In this document: positions 13,551 to 27,282 of the stretch, piece after piece | Layout: every line of letters starts with the position of its first letter | How positions within the stretch are numbered: the stretch's first letter is position 1 | Source of the DNA: Numida meleagris | Lineage: Eukaryota; Chordata; Aves; Galliformes; Numididae | NCBI RefSeq assembly: GCF_002078875.1 | Contig: NC_034409.1 | Location: 11,627,399 to 11,691,398 of the forward strand | Direction: 5' to 3' | DNA length: 64,000 nucleotides | The notes under the pieces: generated by a model | What the model was told of the DNA's origin: nothing | Databases searched by the model: none | The model's input: only the letters and a program-made list of their open reading frames with translations | Position numbers and translations under genes: made by a program

Positions 13551-14386
13551 CTCTGTGGATAGAAATTGTAGTTCTGTGATGTTGTCATTGATTGTTGGAA
13601 GGGGTGAGCCAATTTTCCTTCCTTATTGCTTTTTATTGCTCCGTAGTGCCTGTATCCCATTTGAGGGCACTGTAATTGCCTTTTTTTGCCATACATACTC
13701 TATTAGAAAGGAAGGCCATTTCCAATTACAAGTCTATGTCTTTTGTTACATATGGCACATAGAAGAAGTCCAAGATCTACTATTTTCCAAACCTTTTCTC
13801 TTGTAATTTACTGAGATCTCCATAACATATTATAAATTTGAATTTATTGGAGTGGTATGAAAGTAAGTATCTAAGTATGAAATAAATTATTTTTTCCTGA
13901 GGCATCTAATTTTCCTTAATAGTTCCTACTTATTTCTCTTTTACACTTTATCTTACCATATGGTCTACAGTGATGATAGCTCACCCATCATGTTTTGAGA
14001 CTTTTAAGATAAGACTTCTGATGTCAGATTTGGCTGAAGGTAGTGGTGGAAGACAGACAGAGGTTCAAAGAAGACCCACAGAGTTTAATATAGAGATAGA
14101 AAAGCTTTAAAAATAATAATGTGCAGTCATCAGCTGATGACTAGAATGCAATATGTGCTTGTTATAATTTAGTAGTGTTGTTGTACTTCTTTCAGAGTAT
14201 TGTTATGGTGATTATATATTTAACATGGAAACCTAAAGTGACTTACAGGGTTGGATATACCCAGTATACAATGAGAAGTGAAAGCTCCTCTTAGCTCTAG
14301 ATAGGTTTGCTGAGAATAACTTCCTTTAAATAATAGGTTTAGTTGCAGGTTGCATCTTAATAACCAGTCCTTATAAAATCCAGCAC

Positions 14387-14398
14387 TTTTTTTTTTTT
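14387..14398. repeat. Poly-T tract
   Basis: Twelve consecutive T, followed about 60 bp downstream by a 13-A run (14460-14472). The pair could fold into a hairpin in RNA but is more simply two separate slippage tracts. Confidence 0.8.
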
Positions 14399-14859
14399 GT
14401 TGTTACTCTGGAATTTTCATGCTCTCTTAAAAAATAGTCTATTTCTACTGTTGCTAGTTAAAAAAAAAAAAAGCAAATATTTTCATACTAGTTCTGAAAT
14501 GTTAAATGCATGGCATCTTTATTAATTCAAGAGGACTTTTGTTAAAAAACATTCACATGATGTTAAACATCAACTCTCCTTTAATTAATGCTTTTTTTAA
14601 GGATTCTTTTGAAGCTTATTGCAACGAAATATCATTCAGCTATGAAAATAATACCTGGTGGATATATTTTATGTTTTGTTCATGAACTTAGTTATGAGTT
14701 GCTCTCTGGGGAAGAGGACATTACTCTTCTCCTGAGAGGACCATCTGGGGAAAAACTTGGGTAGGAGATGTGGTAGTTGTTTTTAGTGTGTGTGTTTAAA
14801 ATAGTTTCAGTTATCTTGGGGAACTCGCAATGAGGAGCATGCACAGGGAGTCATGTTTT

Positions 14860-15012
14860 GGAACTCTGGCTGACACAGAACTTCTCACAGATATGTACTG
14901 CCATTCTCTCACTGCTGCTCAAGCTTGCTTTGCTCTTCCTAATAAACCAATAAATGCTTTGGTTTTTGTTCATTTACCAGCCTGGAACTGTGTGGGTCTG
15001 AAGAACAGAACT
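14860..15012 (+). other. Possible LTR (R/U5-like) remnant
   Basis: Two overlapping-region polyadenylation signals, AATAAA at 14941-14946 and 14949-14954, follow a CT-rich stretch (TGCTTTGCTCTTCC) and precede a T-rich GGTTTTTGTTCATTTACC run and a GC-richer end. This order resembles the R-U5 part of endogenous retroviral LTRs. No TG...CA borders, target duplication, primer site or coding remains could be assigned, so it is only a candidate. Confidence 0.3.
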
Positions 15013-15143
15013 TGAGAACAGAATGACAAGTCATTCCAGGTTAGGTCTTACAGGTCTTACATACAAATTCTCTATGATCTTTTCATTCTGATGTGTATTT
15101 GGGTATAGAATTTCAGGTGTTCTGAATTCTTACTGGCCCATTT

Positions 15144-15159
15144 AAAAAAAAAAAAAAAA
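15144..15159. repeat. Poly-A tract
   Basis: Run of 16 A, with no recognisable retrocopy upstream. Confidence 0.85.
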
Positions 15160-16247
15160 GACTAAGAAAGGAGCAGTTAACCTACATACACAGCTTTTTA
15201 TTTATGATGATCTTGATTTTCTTTCACAGAAAAAATTGCAGCTACTTTCATGAACAAAAGGCATATTTTCTCTCAACAGCAGAGAGAAGAACTAACAAAG
15301 CAGATATCCCGAATATCTGTTTTTAATAATTTGGGCTAATGAATAAAGAAATCATTTTGACTAATGATAATTAGTGAATAATTTGGACTAATGGTTGACA
15401 GGTCAGTTGGATCATGTGTGAATGATGAAAGAAAAATTATTCTGGCATACACTAAATGGTAAGTCTTCTACTGAAGTGGAACAGAGAAGACAACTTGTCA
15501 AATGCATATCATATTAGAAGTATAAAGTTTCTAGATAGCAACTGAATAAATATCTGGGGTTAGACTCTCAAGTCAAATAGTCATGCTGAATATGGTGAAA
15601 GTCTATTTAGCCAAAGCATTTGACCTGGCTGAGGGTCTGTGTCACATGTTTGCAGTCAGAAATGGGAGCTTGTTGAAAACACTTGGTTTTGTGGAAGTAG
15701 GGCAATAGAAGGGAGATAGTTTATGCTAAAAGATTATGGGCATGTCTGTTTCCACAAGGTATGTGTCCTGAGTTACTTCCTTTATTTTTTTTTTCAGACA
15801 CAGGATGTTTACAGTTGCAAATCTAGACATAAATGTTTGCTTACTCATAGATGTATTTTCAAGCTAGTAATATTTATAGAATCCAAGGAAGATTAAATAT
15901 TTTCAATTCTAATGCCAGCAAATAAAATCTGAGGCAAGTCATTCTTGATTGAGATGCAATTTTTCTATATTGTTTAAAAAAACCCACCACCAATGTATCA
16001 TACCAGATTTTGGGAAGTCACTGAAAGGCTATGAAATGAAATGAGAAAATAGTAATAAATGATTATTGTTGAGAAGTTATAACCAAAAGTATTGTGTTAA
16101 CCATAAGAAATAAAATATTTTGAGGTAATATTGTGGGAACAGCATGAGGGATGTTCATGTTTTGCAAGCAGTCCCTCACTGAAAAATAAAATACAAGAGC
16201 ATACTCCACTTGAAGAATCTGTGGAATACCAAAGGGAAAGTTCCAAA

Positions 16248-16585
16248 ATAATCCATGAGAATCACTGAGTCCAACTCCTGGCTCTGTGCAGGACCACCTA
16301 AACTTCAAATCCTTTACCTGAGAACATTGTGCAAAAGCTCCTTGTACTCCAGCAGGCTTAGTGCTGTGATTGCTGCCCTGGGCAGCCTATTCTGTGCCCA
16401 CCGCCCTCTGGGGCAGCACCTTTCCTTAAACCCCCCGGCCTGCCCCTGACACAGCTCCATGCCGTTCCCTTGGGCCCTGTCGCTGTCACAGAGAGCAGAG
16501 CTCAGCGCTGCCCCTCTGCTCCCTGTGAGGAGCTGCAGCTGCCATGAGGCCTCCCCTCAGCTCCTCTGCTCTGAGCTGAGCTGCA
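16248..16585 (-). mobile_element. CR1 LINE fragment, antisense
   Basis: Read on the + strand it starts near the complement of a CR1 3' end (GAATCACTGAGTCCAACTCC), then passes CCTGGGCAGCCTATTCTGTG and CTCCATGCCGTTCCC and ends at CCCCTCAGCTCCTCTGCTCT, the complement of the segment coding for LEKRRL-like residues. It is the most GC-rich block in this part of the window. The subfamily differs from that of the 3190 copy, because the 3' end reads ACTGAGTCC rather than ATTCTATGA repeats. Confidence 0.85.
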
Positions 16586-18200
16586 AGAAAATTTGACAGA
16601 AATATATAAAAACACTATATAAAGGTGTGTTTTTCCACATTAAATTTGTGAGTAAAGCATGCAAACACAGCATTTTTAGTTCAGTTTTAAAATCTGTTGT
16701 GTCAAATACAGTTGTGGTCATGAGTTTGTCATCATGACTGGTAGCTAAAACAGACAAAATTTATGAAGGAGGTCATCACTGGGACTGTTTATTTCACAGC
16801 TACCAAAGTAATGGGATTCATTTGAGTGAATGAAATTGAAGCCTCTGGCAAAGTTTAAAAAACAAAACAAAACAAAAGAAAAACCCAAATGGCTGAAAGC
16901 TTATGAATGCTCCATCGTGGAGTTGCCAGCCTCCTCCTGTGACAGTGCCCAAAGAACACTTTTAATTGTTGTCTCTGAGTTGGATTTCTAAAGTCTGTGC
17001 TGTGTAACACCTTTGACATGCAGTGGGACTCTTCCTTTCATTGCCAGGTACAGTGAGCAGGATGTGGCCTTTCTGAGCTCCTTCTTGTGAGCTCTGTTGT
17101 GCTGCCTTGGGGCTGGTGGTACAGTGCTACAGGTGCTGGTAGACTCTAAGCCTTTTGAGGTGCTCCTCTGTGGTCTTCAGGGAACATACAAGGAGACTAC
17201 AGGCTTAGGTGTGTGTCAGGAATTTTGAACATCTTAATGATTTTAAATAGACTATGAGAAGAGAAAAATGGAAGGCCGAGTTTTCCAGAAATCAAGTCAG
17301 TCCTGGGTACCAGACGCTTGTGTAAATGGATTACATTGTACCACTACATTCTGGTGTGCTGTTACTTTCTGTAAAAAAAACAACAAAAAAAAACAAAACA
17401 AAACAACAACAACAACAACAAAAAAACTGTCTGCTGCTGATTGCTTCCCTTCCTATGAACTTATTGACAGTGTCATTGAATTTCCTTTTTTCTCGTGAAA
17501 GTTAACCAACTAATAACATTTTCATTTTTTAAAGGGCATAGTCCCATTATTCCTCCTGTTCTCATGTTATTTATCCTTGTTGTCTAATGTGAGATCCGGA
17601 TCACTGCCGTTAAATCAAGGCTATTTTGCATTCTTATGAATCACTACAGCTTCTTAGGGTCCCAAACTACAGTTGTTAGGCTTTCTTCTACTTGTACTTT
17701 AAAAGGATCAGGCTGCTCAAGTGCTCCTGTCGAGCATTATAAATATCTGGAAAGCACATCTGGAGTCAAATCAAGTATGCTTCTGACAAGCATCTGGTAA
17801 TGCAACAAAGGTTTTTAGGGAGGAAAATCAAAAGAGTGACAACTGAGGAATGAATTAAAAATATTGCATCTGCTGTTCAGGATGCTGGGATGGTTTTATT
17901 TTTTAACACTTTCCAGGGTATAAAATTCATTGCTATAATAGGTACAGCAAAAGTTAGCTTACGTCCAAAGAATTGAAAAATGTCCGTAAGGTCAGAAAAC
18001 TGAATGACTTTCAAAGAAGGAAATTTGTCGATAGTACAGATGCTGTCTATAGTTCATCTGACTGCTCTTTAAAATAGACTTTGCTCACGTTACATATACT
18101 CACGTCACAATATACTCAGATATTAAGAAAAATCATATGTTTCACTTATTTTAGAAAGCTGATAAGTTCCTTTTCTCTCCTACACAATGTGCAAATCTTC
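16586..18200. other. Intronic sequence with simple repeats
   Basis: It contains two A/C-rich tracts (about 16855-16890 and 17372-17426) and otherwise unique sequence. No gene is seen. Confidence 0.5.
17372..17426 (+). repeat. A-rich / (CAA)n tract
   Basis: Runs of A interrupted by C pass into a clean (CAA) array and end in seven A. This texture is common for aged poly-A tails and for simple slippage. Confidence 0.9.
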
Positions 18201-18636
18201 TGAGGGCTGGAACACCTCCCCTACAAGGACAGGCTGAGAGAGCTGGGGCTCTTCAGCCTGGAGATGAGAAGGCTCTGGGAGCACCTTATAGCAGCCTTCC
18301 AGTACCTGAAGGGAGCCTACAGAAAAGCTGGGGAGGGACTTTTTGTAAGGACAAGTAGCAACAGGACGTTGGGAAACAATTTTAAACTGGAAGAAGGTGG
18401 ATTTAGACTAAATACTACGAAGAAATTATTCACTGTGAGGGTGGTGAGACACTGGAACAGGTTGCCCAGAATGAGAGGTTGTGCATACCCCCGCACAGGA
18501 AGCACTGAAGGCCAGGCTGGATGGGACTTTGAGGAACCTGGTCTGGTGGGAGGTGTCCCTGTCTACAGCAGAGGGGTTGGAACTAGGTGATCTTAAAGGT
18601 CCCTTCCAACCCAAACCATTCTGTGACTCTATGAAT
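18201..18636 (+). mobile_element. CR1 LINE, 5'-truncated 3' fragment
   Basis: Clear CR1 order: GGGCTGGAACACCTCCCCTA, CAGGCTGAGAGAGCTGGGGC, CACTGGAACAGGTTGCCCAG, GGCCAGGCTGGATGGGAC, AAGGTCCCTTCCAACCCAAA and the CATTCTGTGACTCTATGAAT tail. A stretch of 108 codons is open (MRRLWEHL to GVGTR) but spans the frame-shifted ORF2 end, so it is a remnant and not a host gene. It is among the best preserved copies in the window. Confidence 0.93.
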
Positions 18637-19089
18637 CTTACTTTTATTAAAAACTTTTCCTTTTTAAATCTGCATGTAACAAATGCAAGGCTGTAGACAC
18701 CTCCTCTTGTAAATGCTCTTGTAAGTAGACCTTATTATACTCCAGTTTGGAATGACGTGGTCAAGTAAATGACTGTGTTTGAAATAAAACAAAAAATGCA
18801 CTTTGAGGGTCAGAAATCTGTGTAGGCTTCTAAACTTACTTATGTCATAAGTTGAATGATTCAGGTTTATGTCAGTGGGCAGGCTACAGCTGTTGTTCTT
18901 GAGCTGGCATTTTCTCAGGCTGCCAGAAAGCATCTGCATCACTGGGCATGTTCTGTATATTAGAGCAAGAAGAGCAAGAGCTGCAGGACCTTTACTCTCT
19001 GCAGCTGATCAGAAAAGACAGCAAAATCCAATCAAGAGCAGAACGTGTTTCTGCAGCCTCCTCTAGCAATCACCTCCACTGAAATCTTG

Positions 19090-19130
19090 TAAAAAAAAAT
19101 AATAATAATAATAAATAAAAAAAAATAATA
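19090..19130 (+). repeat. (AAT)n microsatellite
   Basis: A nine-A run followed by AAT units, then a second A run and further AAT units. Confidence 0.9.
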
Positions 19131-19325
19131 GCAGGAGTGAGGGTGGTGTGGTCTGCAAACAGGGATCTTTACTAGAGAAAAGGTTAGTGGTACCAAAGTA
19201 GTGCACTAACTGGCTTAACCTGGATCCTGGAAAAACAGATCTGTATGGAGGTTCTCAGCAACTGGGAACTGGGCACACAGGTATTTCTTCATGTTTGTTA
19301 TGAGTGTGGGCTTTTTTCTTTCTCC

Positions 19326-19347
19326 TTTTTTTTTTTTTTTATTTTTT
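19326..19347. repeat. Poly-T tract
   Basis: Fifteen T, one A, then six T. Confidence 0.85.
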
Positions 19348-20654
19348 AATTAAAGTCTGCTGTTTTTGCCTTGAGCTAAAGATGACAGAAATTATTTATA
19401 AGCTTTTTCATAAACCTGGCGCAAAAGGTTTTGAAGTTATTGACAAAGAGCAGCAATAATGAGATTACGGATTTGTAATTGAGAGATAAATAGGAATAGC
19501 TGTAAGGAAAAATATATATTAATTTATTAGCCTTTGTACTCTGCAGTGACTTTCAAATAATTAGGTGGGAATGTTTTTTTGTTCCTTTTTATGGGAAAAT
19601 CTTTACAGAGACCAAGTCAATAGGACTTTTGGCAGGTGTTTCAATAGCAAATGCCCCTTCCAAAAGGTATTTTAAGGCTAAATTTATGAAGCAACAAGTT
19701 AGAGATCAATCTGATTGCAATTTCTCTTCTTGGCAATATGTGTCAGAATGCAGTGTTGTAAAGATTTTCTTTTCTTTTCTTATATCGGTATTGCAGAGAG
19801 GGAGGAAATGCAGTTATGTGTAGACTTTTTCCCTGTAATTACAAACATGATCCATACTCGACATTAAAGGAAATGGAGAGGAATTACATCAGGAAACGTT
19901 TATAAATCATGTTGGATTAGATGCTTTTATGTCTTTGATAGTGGAACAAGATACACTAGTCATTAGCTAAACAATAATTTAAGTTGTTTTGTTCTAGACT
20001 TATGGTAAGAATGGTAAATACAGGGTTCTTTATCTCAATTCTGTTTTCTACATATGTTTGCAGTGTCATGCTAAAATACTGTATTAGTAATGACTGTTTT
20101 TGGTGATGAAAATGAAGTAGGTATCATTGTTTGCTGTGGTCCCTTTTTCAGATGTGAACACTACTGGAAGTAAATAACACAAAGGATTTTATCATGTTTT
20201 TATGGTCATTAATTACAGCTAACAACTAGTTTAGCAGCATTTTATTCTGGCTACACTTGGACAAAAAACACTGAGCATTGCAGAGACATTTTGAATGAAG
20301 TTTTTTTTTTGTATAATAAATGAGTAGGGAATTGTTCCATGGCCATGAGGAAGTAATACCTGATAATGTAGTATGTAGATATATATGCATGTACTTACAT
20401 AATAATAATAACGTTACCAGTTTGTGCCTGAAAAAAATGACATCTGATTGTATTTTCTGAACAGATCTAGCCAGTTATCATTAACTGTTTTTAACCTTTA
20501 CAGTCATCAATACTAAATAGCATTATATCAACTTCATGCCTTAACTGGAAAGCTTTGTGATTCTGTCATCTGTCTTGACAGAAACATGAAGGAAAATGAG
20601 CTACTGAGACTTTACAAGTGATTCATTGCTTCCATTAAAGCAATATATTTTTAA

Positions 20655-20808
<154 letters not shown>

Positions 20809-22199
20809 AGGGTGGAGATACATAAATCTATTTTCTTAGTGGCAAGAATATCTGAGTTAATGCTGCTGAGGCCATTTGCAAAGTGTTAAGAGGTGGACTG
20901 TAGTTGAAGCAGTCTTCCTGTAAATAGATTAATGGGTTGGTTTATGTCTTCCACATTATTGCAGAAGAAATGAATTGTCTAATTCTGAATTAATACCTGA
21001 AACTGCTTGGTGTTTTCATAGTTGTAGCTCTCATAAACTGGCTGTAGAAGAGTAATCTTTCTTCTGCAGTTGAAACAGGCACAAATTAAGGAAAAAAGAG
21101 GTTTTCTGGGTTGGTTAAATTGATGTCCAACAGAGAGAGTTTGAGCTGCTTCGTGTTTCACAGTATTATACTTTACAGAATAATGCTTTGGAGTTCAAAA
21201 TGCATTAAGGCAACAGAGGAAACATGTAAACTAGGAAATGTTAGATGCAGTAGGCATGGCAATGAAAGTTCATAATGCGTATATGTGTTAGTTCTTTTGT
21301 TGTTCTGTGAGTCAACTATGTCTATATCTAAGGAGAAACCTCTAAAATCATTTTTATAGCTGCTGAAATTGTCTGTTTCTGCAGGAGACATGAAATTAAG
21401 CAGAGTAACATAAGGCATGTCAGACTGTCAGGGCCATGCCTTTCAGAACAGATCTACTTGGCTGACAGGCTACATATCATTTGCACTGGAATGAAGTTCC
21501 AGTATTCTTCCCTCAAAATAATTGCTTGGTAGACAAAAAAAAGAAAAAAACACTTCTGGTTTTTGCAAAAAAAAAAAATAAAAATGGTGCACCTTTGAAT
21601 ATGCAGGCTTGACACTGGAATGATAGGCAAAGGAAGATATCCTTAATAAGTGACTATGCTATTTATATGGTAGTGGGTGAGTGGTCTTTGAAAGCTGTTC
21701 TGTTATGAATGCTACTGTACAACTTCTTCTTCCATTACATTGAAGAATGGAGCTTTAAAGTGCCAAAAAAGAGGCTCAATTGCTTCACTTTTGTTTTGGA
21801 AGCTGAAAATAGATAAATATAATGTCTTAATTTCAGGAGTTCTATGCATCCTTGATTAGAAAGGAAAGCAGATGAAAATTAAAGAATGTTTACCTGCAGA
21901 TTACCTGTACGCATAAAATAAAACATGTATCTCTGTAATGTTTGTGATGAATTAGCTTTGTCTGAAAATACTGAGAACTGGAGCTGAAGTGCAAAGGCAA
22001 GTACAAAGCGGTTTTGAGATTAAATACTACTTCTTAGGATGCCTGGATGATTATTACCATAGGAGTATACTTAATATAGTCCTGCCACACACTTCTTAAT
22101 GATTTAAGATAAGGAAAACCCAACAATATTGCAAGTATTGCACAGAGGCAAAAGGTACTGCGTATGGGCAGTATGGACATGATGACTTAGTTGATTTGC

Positions 22200-22220
22200 T
22201 TATTTATTTATTTATTTATA
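22200..22220 (+). repeat. (TTTA)n microsatellite
   Basis: Five consecutive TATT/TTTA units. Confidence 0.9.
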
Positions 22221-25200
22221 ATCAAGGCAGTAAGAAATCACTCTCATTGATCAAGGGAAATGCATTACCAGTAGGAGGAAATTTGTCATTCAGAAAGGAA
22301 CTCTACAATGACAATGACCACAATTACCAACAAAATTACGTTAAATCCATCTGCTCTGTCATTGTATGTGGATAGATTCCTGATTATTGTATTATAGTCT
22401 GAACAGTTTTAACAAAGTCAGAATCTTAAAAAATAATAGTGTGACAGGGATGAAAGCAGCTGAATCATGAGGTAGGTAGTTATGTTCTTGCATGGAGTGG
22501 ATGACTGTTTTCAATAGTGGTGTTAGAAAAAATTGTACCCAAGCCTGAGTGGCACGTTTAATTTGAAATTCTCTTGAAAGTTCTATGGAATAGTCTGTAA
22601 TCTAAGAAAAAAAAAATTGTAGGCAGGGTGATACGTGATTTGCTAAGGAAGCTTCCATAATCAAGGAGATGAAAAGGACACCCTCATGTAAATTGCAACC
22701 CAGAATTCCCCTCAATCTTAATTGAGAAGAATCTTTTTCAATGCAATTTTATTCTGTCTCCAGTGTTCATGTTTAGGAGGAAAAATGATGAAAGCCATTT
22801 TCTTTTTTTATATAAATTAACTGTTAATTTTTGAGTTGTGAGCTTCATGAGTTTTTTGGGTGGTCGTAGACAAAATTTTCTCCTTAGAGCAGTCAATTTT
22901 TGAAACTCTGTAGGCTGGTATTAATGGGTCCAAACACTCTACTTCATAACAGGTAGGGAGATGATTTCTCTGGCATGCAGCAATAATATTTAACTAACTA
23001 TAACATTGCCCACAAGTTCACTGAATAATGAGTACAGACTAACATGCACATCGCAAATCTTGCATCAGATGCTGACACAGCAAAAGCAGCATTCAGTTGG
23101 TCAAATTCTTGTGCAGTAAAATATATAGAGAAGCCAACTGCAGAAGATGCAGCCTTTATTTCCAGTGGCAAATCTGTAACATAAAGAGAAAAAATTTGAC
23201 AAATAGGTGGCAACCTTTTCCCTTTAAAAACACACCTACAATCTTTCCTCAGCTATAGAGGTATAATTGCCAGTGGAACCAGAAGAACGTTTATAAGACA
23301 GTCTTTGACCTGAAGTTTTCACTGATCGTTGCTTTTGTCCAAATTGACAGCACTGGCCCTAGCAGGGCAATGGGCGTGACTGCTGGGTTTTAAGCACAAC
23401 TTTCATAACCTAATTTTATTCAGAAGTTGTTTAGGGGCACTGACTGCTGAGATGTGTTACAATATCAAAAATTATCCATGGTAAGCCATGTTAAACATAG
23501 ATAAGCAATACTTGATTTTCTGTCCAAGTCTCACCAAGAGAAAGGCCAGTTGTGCTGCACTTTGTACTTCTTAGTGCTGTAAATAAATTGTAGTTGCCAT
23601 GTGTATGTGCACCTTTCTAGTCTTACCATAAGAAGACATGGCTCTAACTTCATGTCATCAGATGACTGAAGCTTTGAGGATAATATGTGGCAGGAAAACA
23701 GTTTTGGTTGTGACCACCATGGTCAGTCCTGTTTCATTTGATATTTCTTTCCATAAATTGCAAATTTCTCTTCCATAAGAATTTGCAAAATAGTGGAGCT
23801 GTGATTGAAAATAGTCTGTATGCTTCTCTCCCAGACAGGAAATATGAAATGATAGTGGAAGACAATCTGATTAAACAGCACTGTAAGAAGTCGAACAGTG
23901 ACAAGCTGATTCAAAGAAGTAAAAAATCATCTATTAATTTGAAGAGATTACCATTGATATCCTCTGGGTTATAACCTCAGATTGACAGTAGTAATTGGGC
24001 TTACTCAAATGAATGGCTCTATCCCACTGCACTGATATACACGAGTGGAGATTGCAGCCCAGACACTGGGCCTCATGGTAGAAGTGATCATGTGAAATAA
24101 TAAAAAAGTGATAAAGTAGTTTCCTTCCTAGTGTTTGCATTTAGAAAAACCACAGTGATGGAAAATGGAAAGAACTTGGTGTGCAGCTCTGGCTTATTGC
24201 GCTGGATATTGCAGTATCACTATTAATGCAGAAGTCTTGCAGAAAGGATGGTTTATTTAAGACATTTGTCAGATACATAGGAAGAAAGGTTCTGTCTGTG
24301 ACAGCCAAATTCTGTATGCGTGCAAACAAGGGCAAGAAGTACAGTCATTATGTGCTACAGTTCTCCACATGTGAAATAGTGATAATAATTCCTTCCTTTG
24401 ATTAGCCTGCCTATTGGCATTATGGCTGTTCTGTGTTAGGAGAGTATAGGTAGCAGACTGAACTGCAAATTTGGAACCTGTGACCGCAATAATATCCTTT
24501 CTGCATTCATTTCTTATTTTTATTTATCCTCGGTATATAATTAGATTATTGGGTCACCATTATATTTCATTGTGAATGACTTGAAATAAGAGCCACACAT
24601 TCAAACATTATTTTGTTCTATTCTAGTATAATCCAGTCTGTGTACAAATATATTTAATCTACGTTTTGCAGTATCATCTGTGTGCTGTTAAAATGTTATT
24701 ATATATATATATGAAATCTTTTGTTTTGGCTGGACTTCCTTTTTTTTTTTTTCTGTATGAGAAAGTTACTACCATTAGTTTATTTTCTTTTAAGATAGTG
24801 AAGGCAATAAGATGTGTTTCTACTTGGAGCAGAAGGTGTGGCAGGGTAATAAGGACACTCAGCCTCAGGGGAATTCACTCCATACTTTCAACCCTGGAGA
24901 AAGCTATGATTCTATGATGATTCTATGAAAGCTCCATCTCCACAGCTATCACAGATTTTTCCTTCTAGCAGAGAGGTTCAATGTTTTAGGAGGTTGTAGT
25001 CATTTGTACTTTTCTTCATGGGTACCTATCAGAAAAATTAAGGAACCTCTGGGTTTCCAAGTATGGGAGTGTGACGAGGCTTTCCTCCCCTCCTCCCTGG
25101 CATCAGTTGTGATAGGTGCATAAATTGGAACATAATGGAACATAAATTTTTATTGGTTCTAATACTTTTTGCTACTATATTCTAACTACTGTTGAAAAGG

Positions 25201-25651
25201 ACTAACTTTTTAGTCATGGGTAAATAATGAAGGAAATTCCAATTACATACTAGTATTTTCACCTGAAGTTTCTGGTTTCAGAATTTAGGAAAGAGTGGGA
25301 GATGTCAAGTGGGCAATAAATATATATTTGGTGAGAGTAGACACAATTCAGGAGCTCTCTGTGTAGTTCTGCTGCTCTGAATAAGGATGTGAGATATATT
25401 TGTATAATCTATATTTGAACAAATATGAGTCCTTTCAAATTTCCTTCATAAAATACTTTGTTCCTATTCTAAAAAGTCTCATATCCAAGAGCAAAGGGGA
25501 TTGTGTGAAATAGACTTGCCAGTGGTTTCATATATTTTCCTTAATAGTTCAGTGTCGAAATATTCAAGAGTGGGAATTCAGTGCACAGCTTTGTTCTTAA
25601 AATAAGCAAATGAAGAAGTCCAGATATCGCTCGTTAAAAGATCTGCTAGTT

Positions 25652-25659
25652 TGACGTCA
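25652..25659. promoter_or_regulatory. Perfect CRE-like octamer
   Basis: TGACGTCA, the palindromic consensus bound by CREB/ATF factors. Being CpG-containing and intact in CpG-poor DNA makes it noticeable, but a single octamer can occur by chance about once per 65 kb. Confidence 0.3.
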
Positions 25660-27159
25660 TGTGGATCTATTCTTAGGATAAAATAACCTGTGCTTTGCAC
25701 ACCATACTGCCAAGAAATGCTCGCATCACTGCAAATAACAGTACCTAACTTTAATGACTACTTTATTCTTTCAGACAAGTGTTAGTTATTGCTAAGACTT
25801 GACTTTGATGGCTCAGAATAGAGCAACACAGAGCTCTAGGGAAACCTTGTTGTTGTGTATCTACCAGAGCACACCTCCAAGATGCATTTAAAGCAGAATC
25901 ATTGACAAGCCTACTCAGCCTTTTTTGTATGTCAAGCAAAATTAAACCAAATCAGGTAATTACGTGAGGTGAGCGCCCCACTATGCTATATGCAATGCAG
26001 CCACGTGTACCAGATGATTATGAGGAGGTCACTGCTTCAAATAACTGACAGTCGAAGTAGAGGAGGAAAAGAACAGTCAACAAATAAACCTACAGCATAG
26101 TCAGTGCCTGAATTAACTGGTATTAGATGGAACAATGTTTAAACCCTGTGGACCTTCCTTTCTTTTCCACTACATGTAGCATATTTTCCATGTACCACCT
26201 GGAAATGCACACAGTAACACTGACATGTTTCTCTGAAGGCACTGAGACTGTCTAGTTCAAAGAGATTGGCTTAGGGATCATATTGACTTTTCCATGTGAA
26301 TTTATGGGTGTTTTTGTCTGTTTCAGAGCAGATGTTATTCTGTAACAGCGCTACACTGCCGTGCAGTCAGCAGGCTCACAGTATTGCTCAGGCTCACAGT
26401 GTGTTCGGGCTGCAGGCACTGCCTTGCCATCAGTGGGAAGCACTGTTAGAATAGAAAGCCAAGCAAAAAAGATGTTATTTTTATTTATCACAGTGAATCA
26501 TGATTGTATCTTAATTAAGATCTAGGGTAAACAGATGCCCAAACTATATCTACAAATTGCATGGTTGATTGAAAACATCACACTGTTTGTAATGAGAATT
26601 AAAACACACTTCAGTCAGCTTTGCTCAGATATTTCTCAATTCTACATTCTCAATGTCTACTCTTCAATTCTGCTGAAGACATCAGCTCTCAGCTGTTCAG
26701 TGACACATCCATCTGTGTTAAATACTCACCTTAAAATAGTAGATAACCAAACAAAATAAATACTGGTCAAGATGAGGAAAAGATGGAATGTGTCAGATGT
26801 GATGTAACTATAGCATGAAGTGAGAACAGATGCAATAAAATAAACAGCAGAAATTGTGTACTGACGTGATCTGTGTGCAGTAAGCCAAGGTCAGTGTACT
26901 AGTGCCTCCAGCAGAACCATGTTTTAGATACAAAAGTCCTGTTTTTGTCCCATGATGGTTTCTAACAATTTCATCTTTCTCCAGCTTTTGATCGCATCCT
27001 ATACACTTTGCTTTTTCCAGACTATTACTGCTATTAACATAACCTCTTGACTAGCTGTCAGTCTAATGTGGAATATTCAAATCATTCTGGAAAATATATT
27101 TCAGTGTTACTGAATAGGGAAATGCTCTTACTCTAGCGATAGTAGAAATACATTTTGGT

Positions 27160-27180
27160 AAAAATAAAATAAAATAAAAT
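27160..27180 (+). repeat. (AAAAT)n microsatellite
   Basis: Four tandem AAAAT units. Confidence 0.9.
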
Positions 27181-27282
27181 GCAGAAATTCCAGATTGTAT
27201 TTCATAAGGATCACTGAAAGCAGTTATATAGATTTAAATGCAAAACAGTCTTATAATTTCAGCTTCAAAATTCTCGAAATGT

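Larger units (their letters stand above)
9247..16247. other. Intronic sequence, mostly unique
   Basis: No gene is visible in this 7 kb. It includes a 30-bp near-identical direct repeat (9840-9869 and 10417-10446), a GC-richer block at about 13385-13550, homopolymers and the LTR-like segment near 14.9 kb. ORFs are short and unlike known proteins. Confidence 0.55.

Noticed and set aside
14387..14472. T-run and A-run that could pair as a hairpin
   Set aside because: Homopolymer pairs arise by slippage everywhere in introns, and nothing else supports a structured RNA.
18264..18590. 108-codon open frame on the + strand
   Set aside because: It is the frame-shifted end of CR1 ORF2 within a truncated copy, not a host gene.
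24888..24930. CR1-like tail GATTCTATGATGATTCTATG without a body
   Set aside because: The sequence before it lacks the CCTTCCAAC-type 3' region, so it may be just a short tandem repeat.
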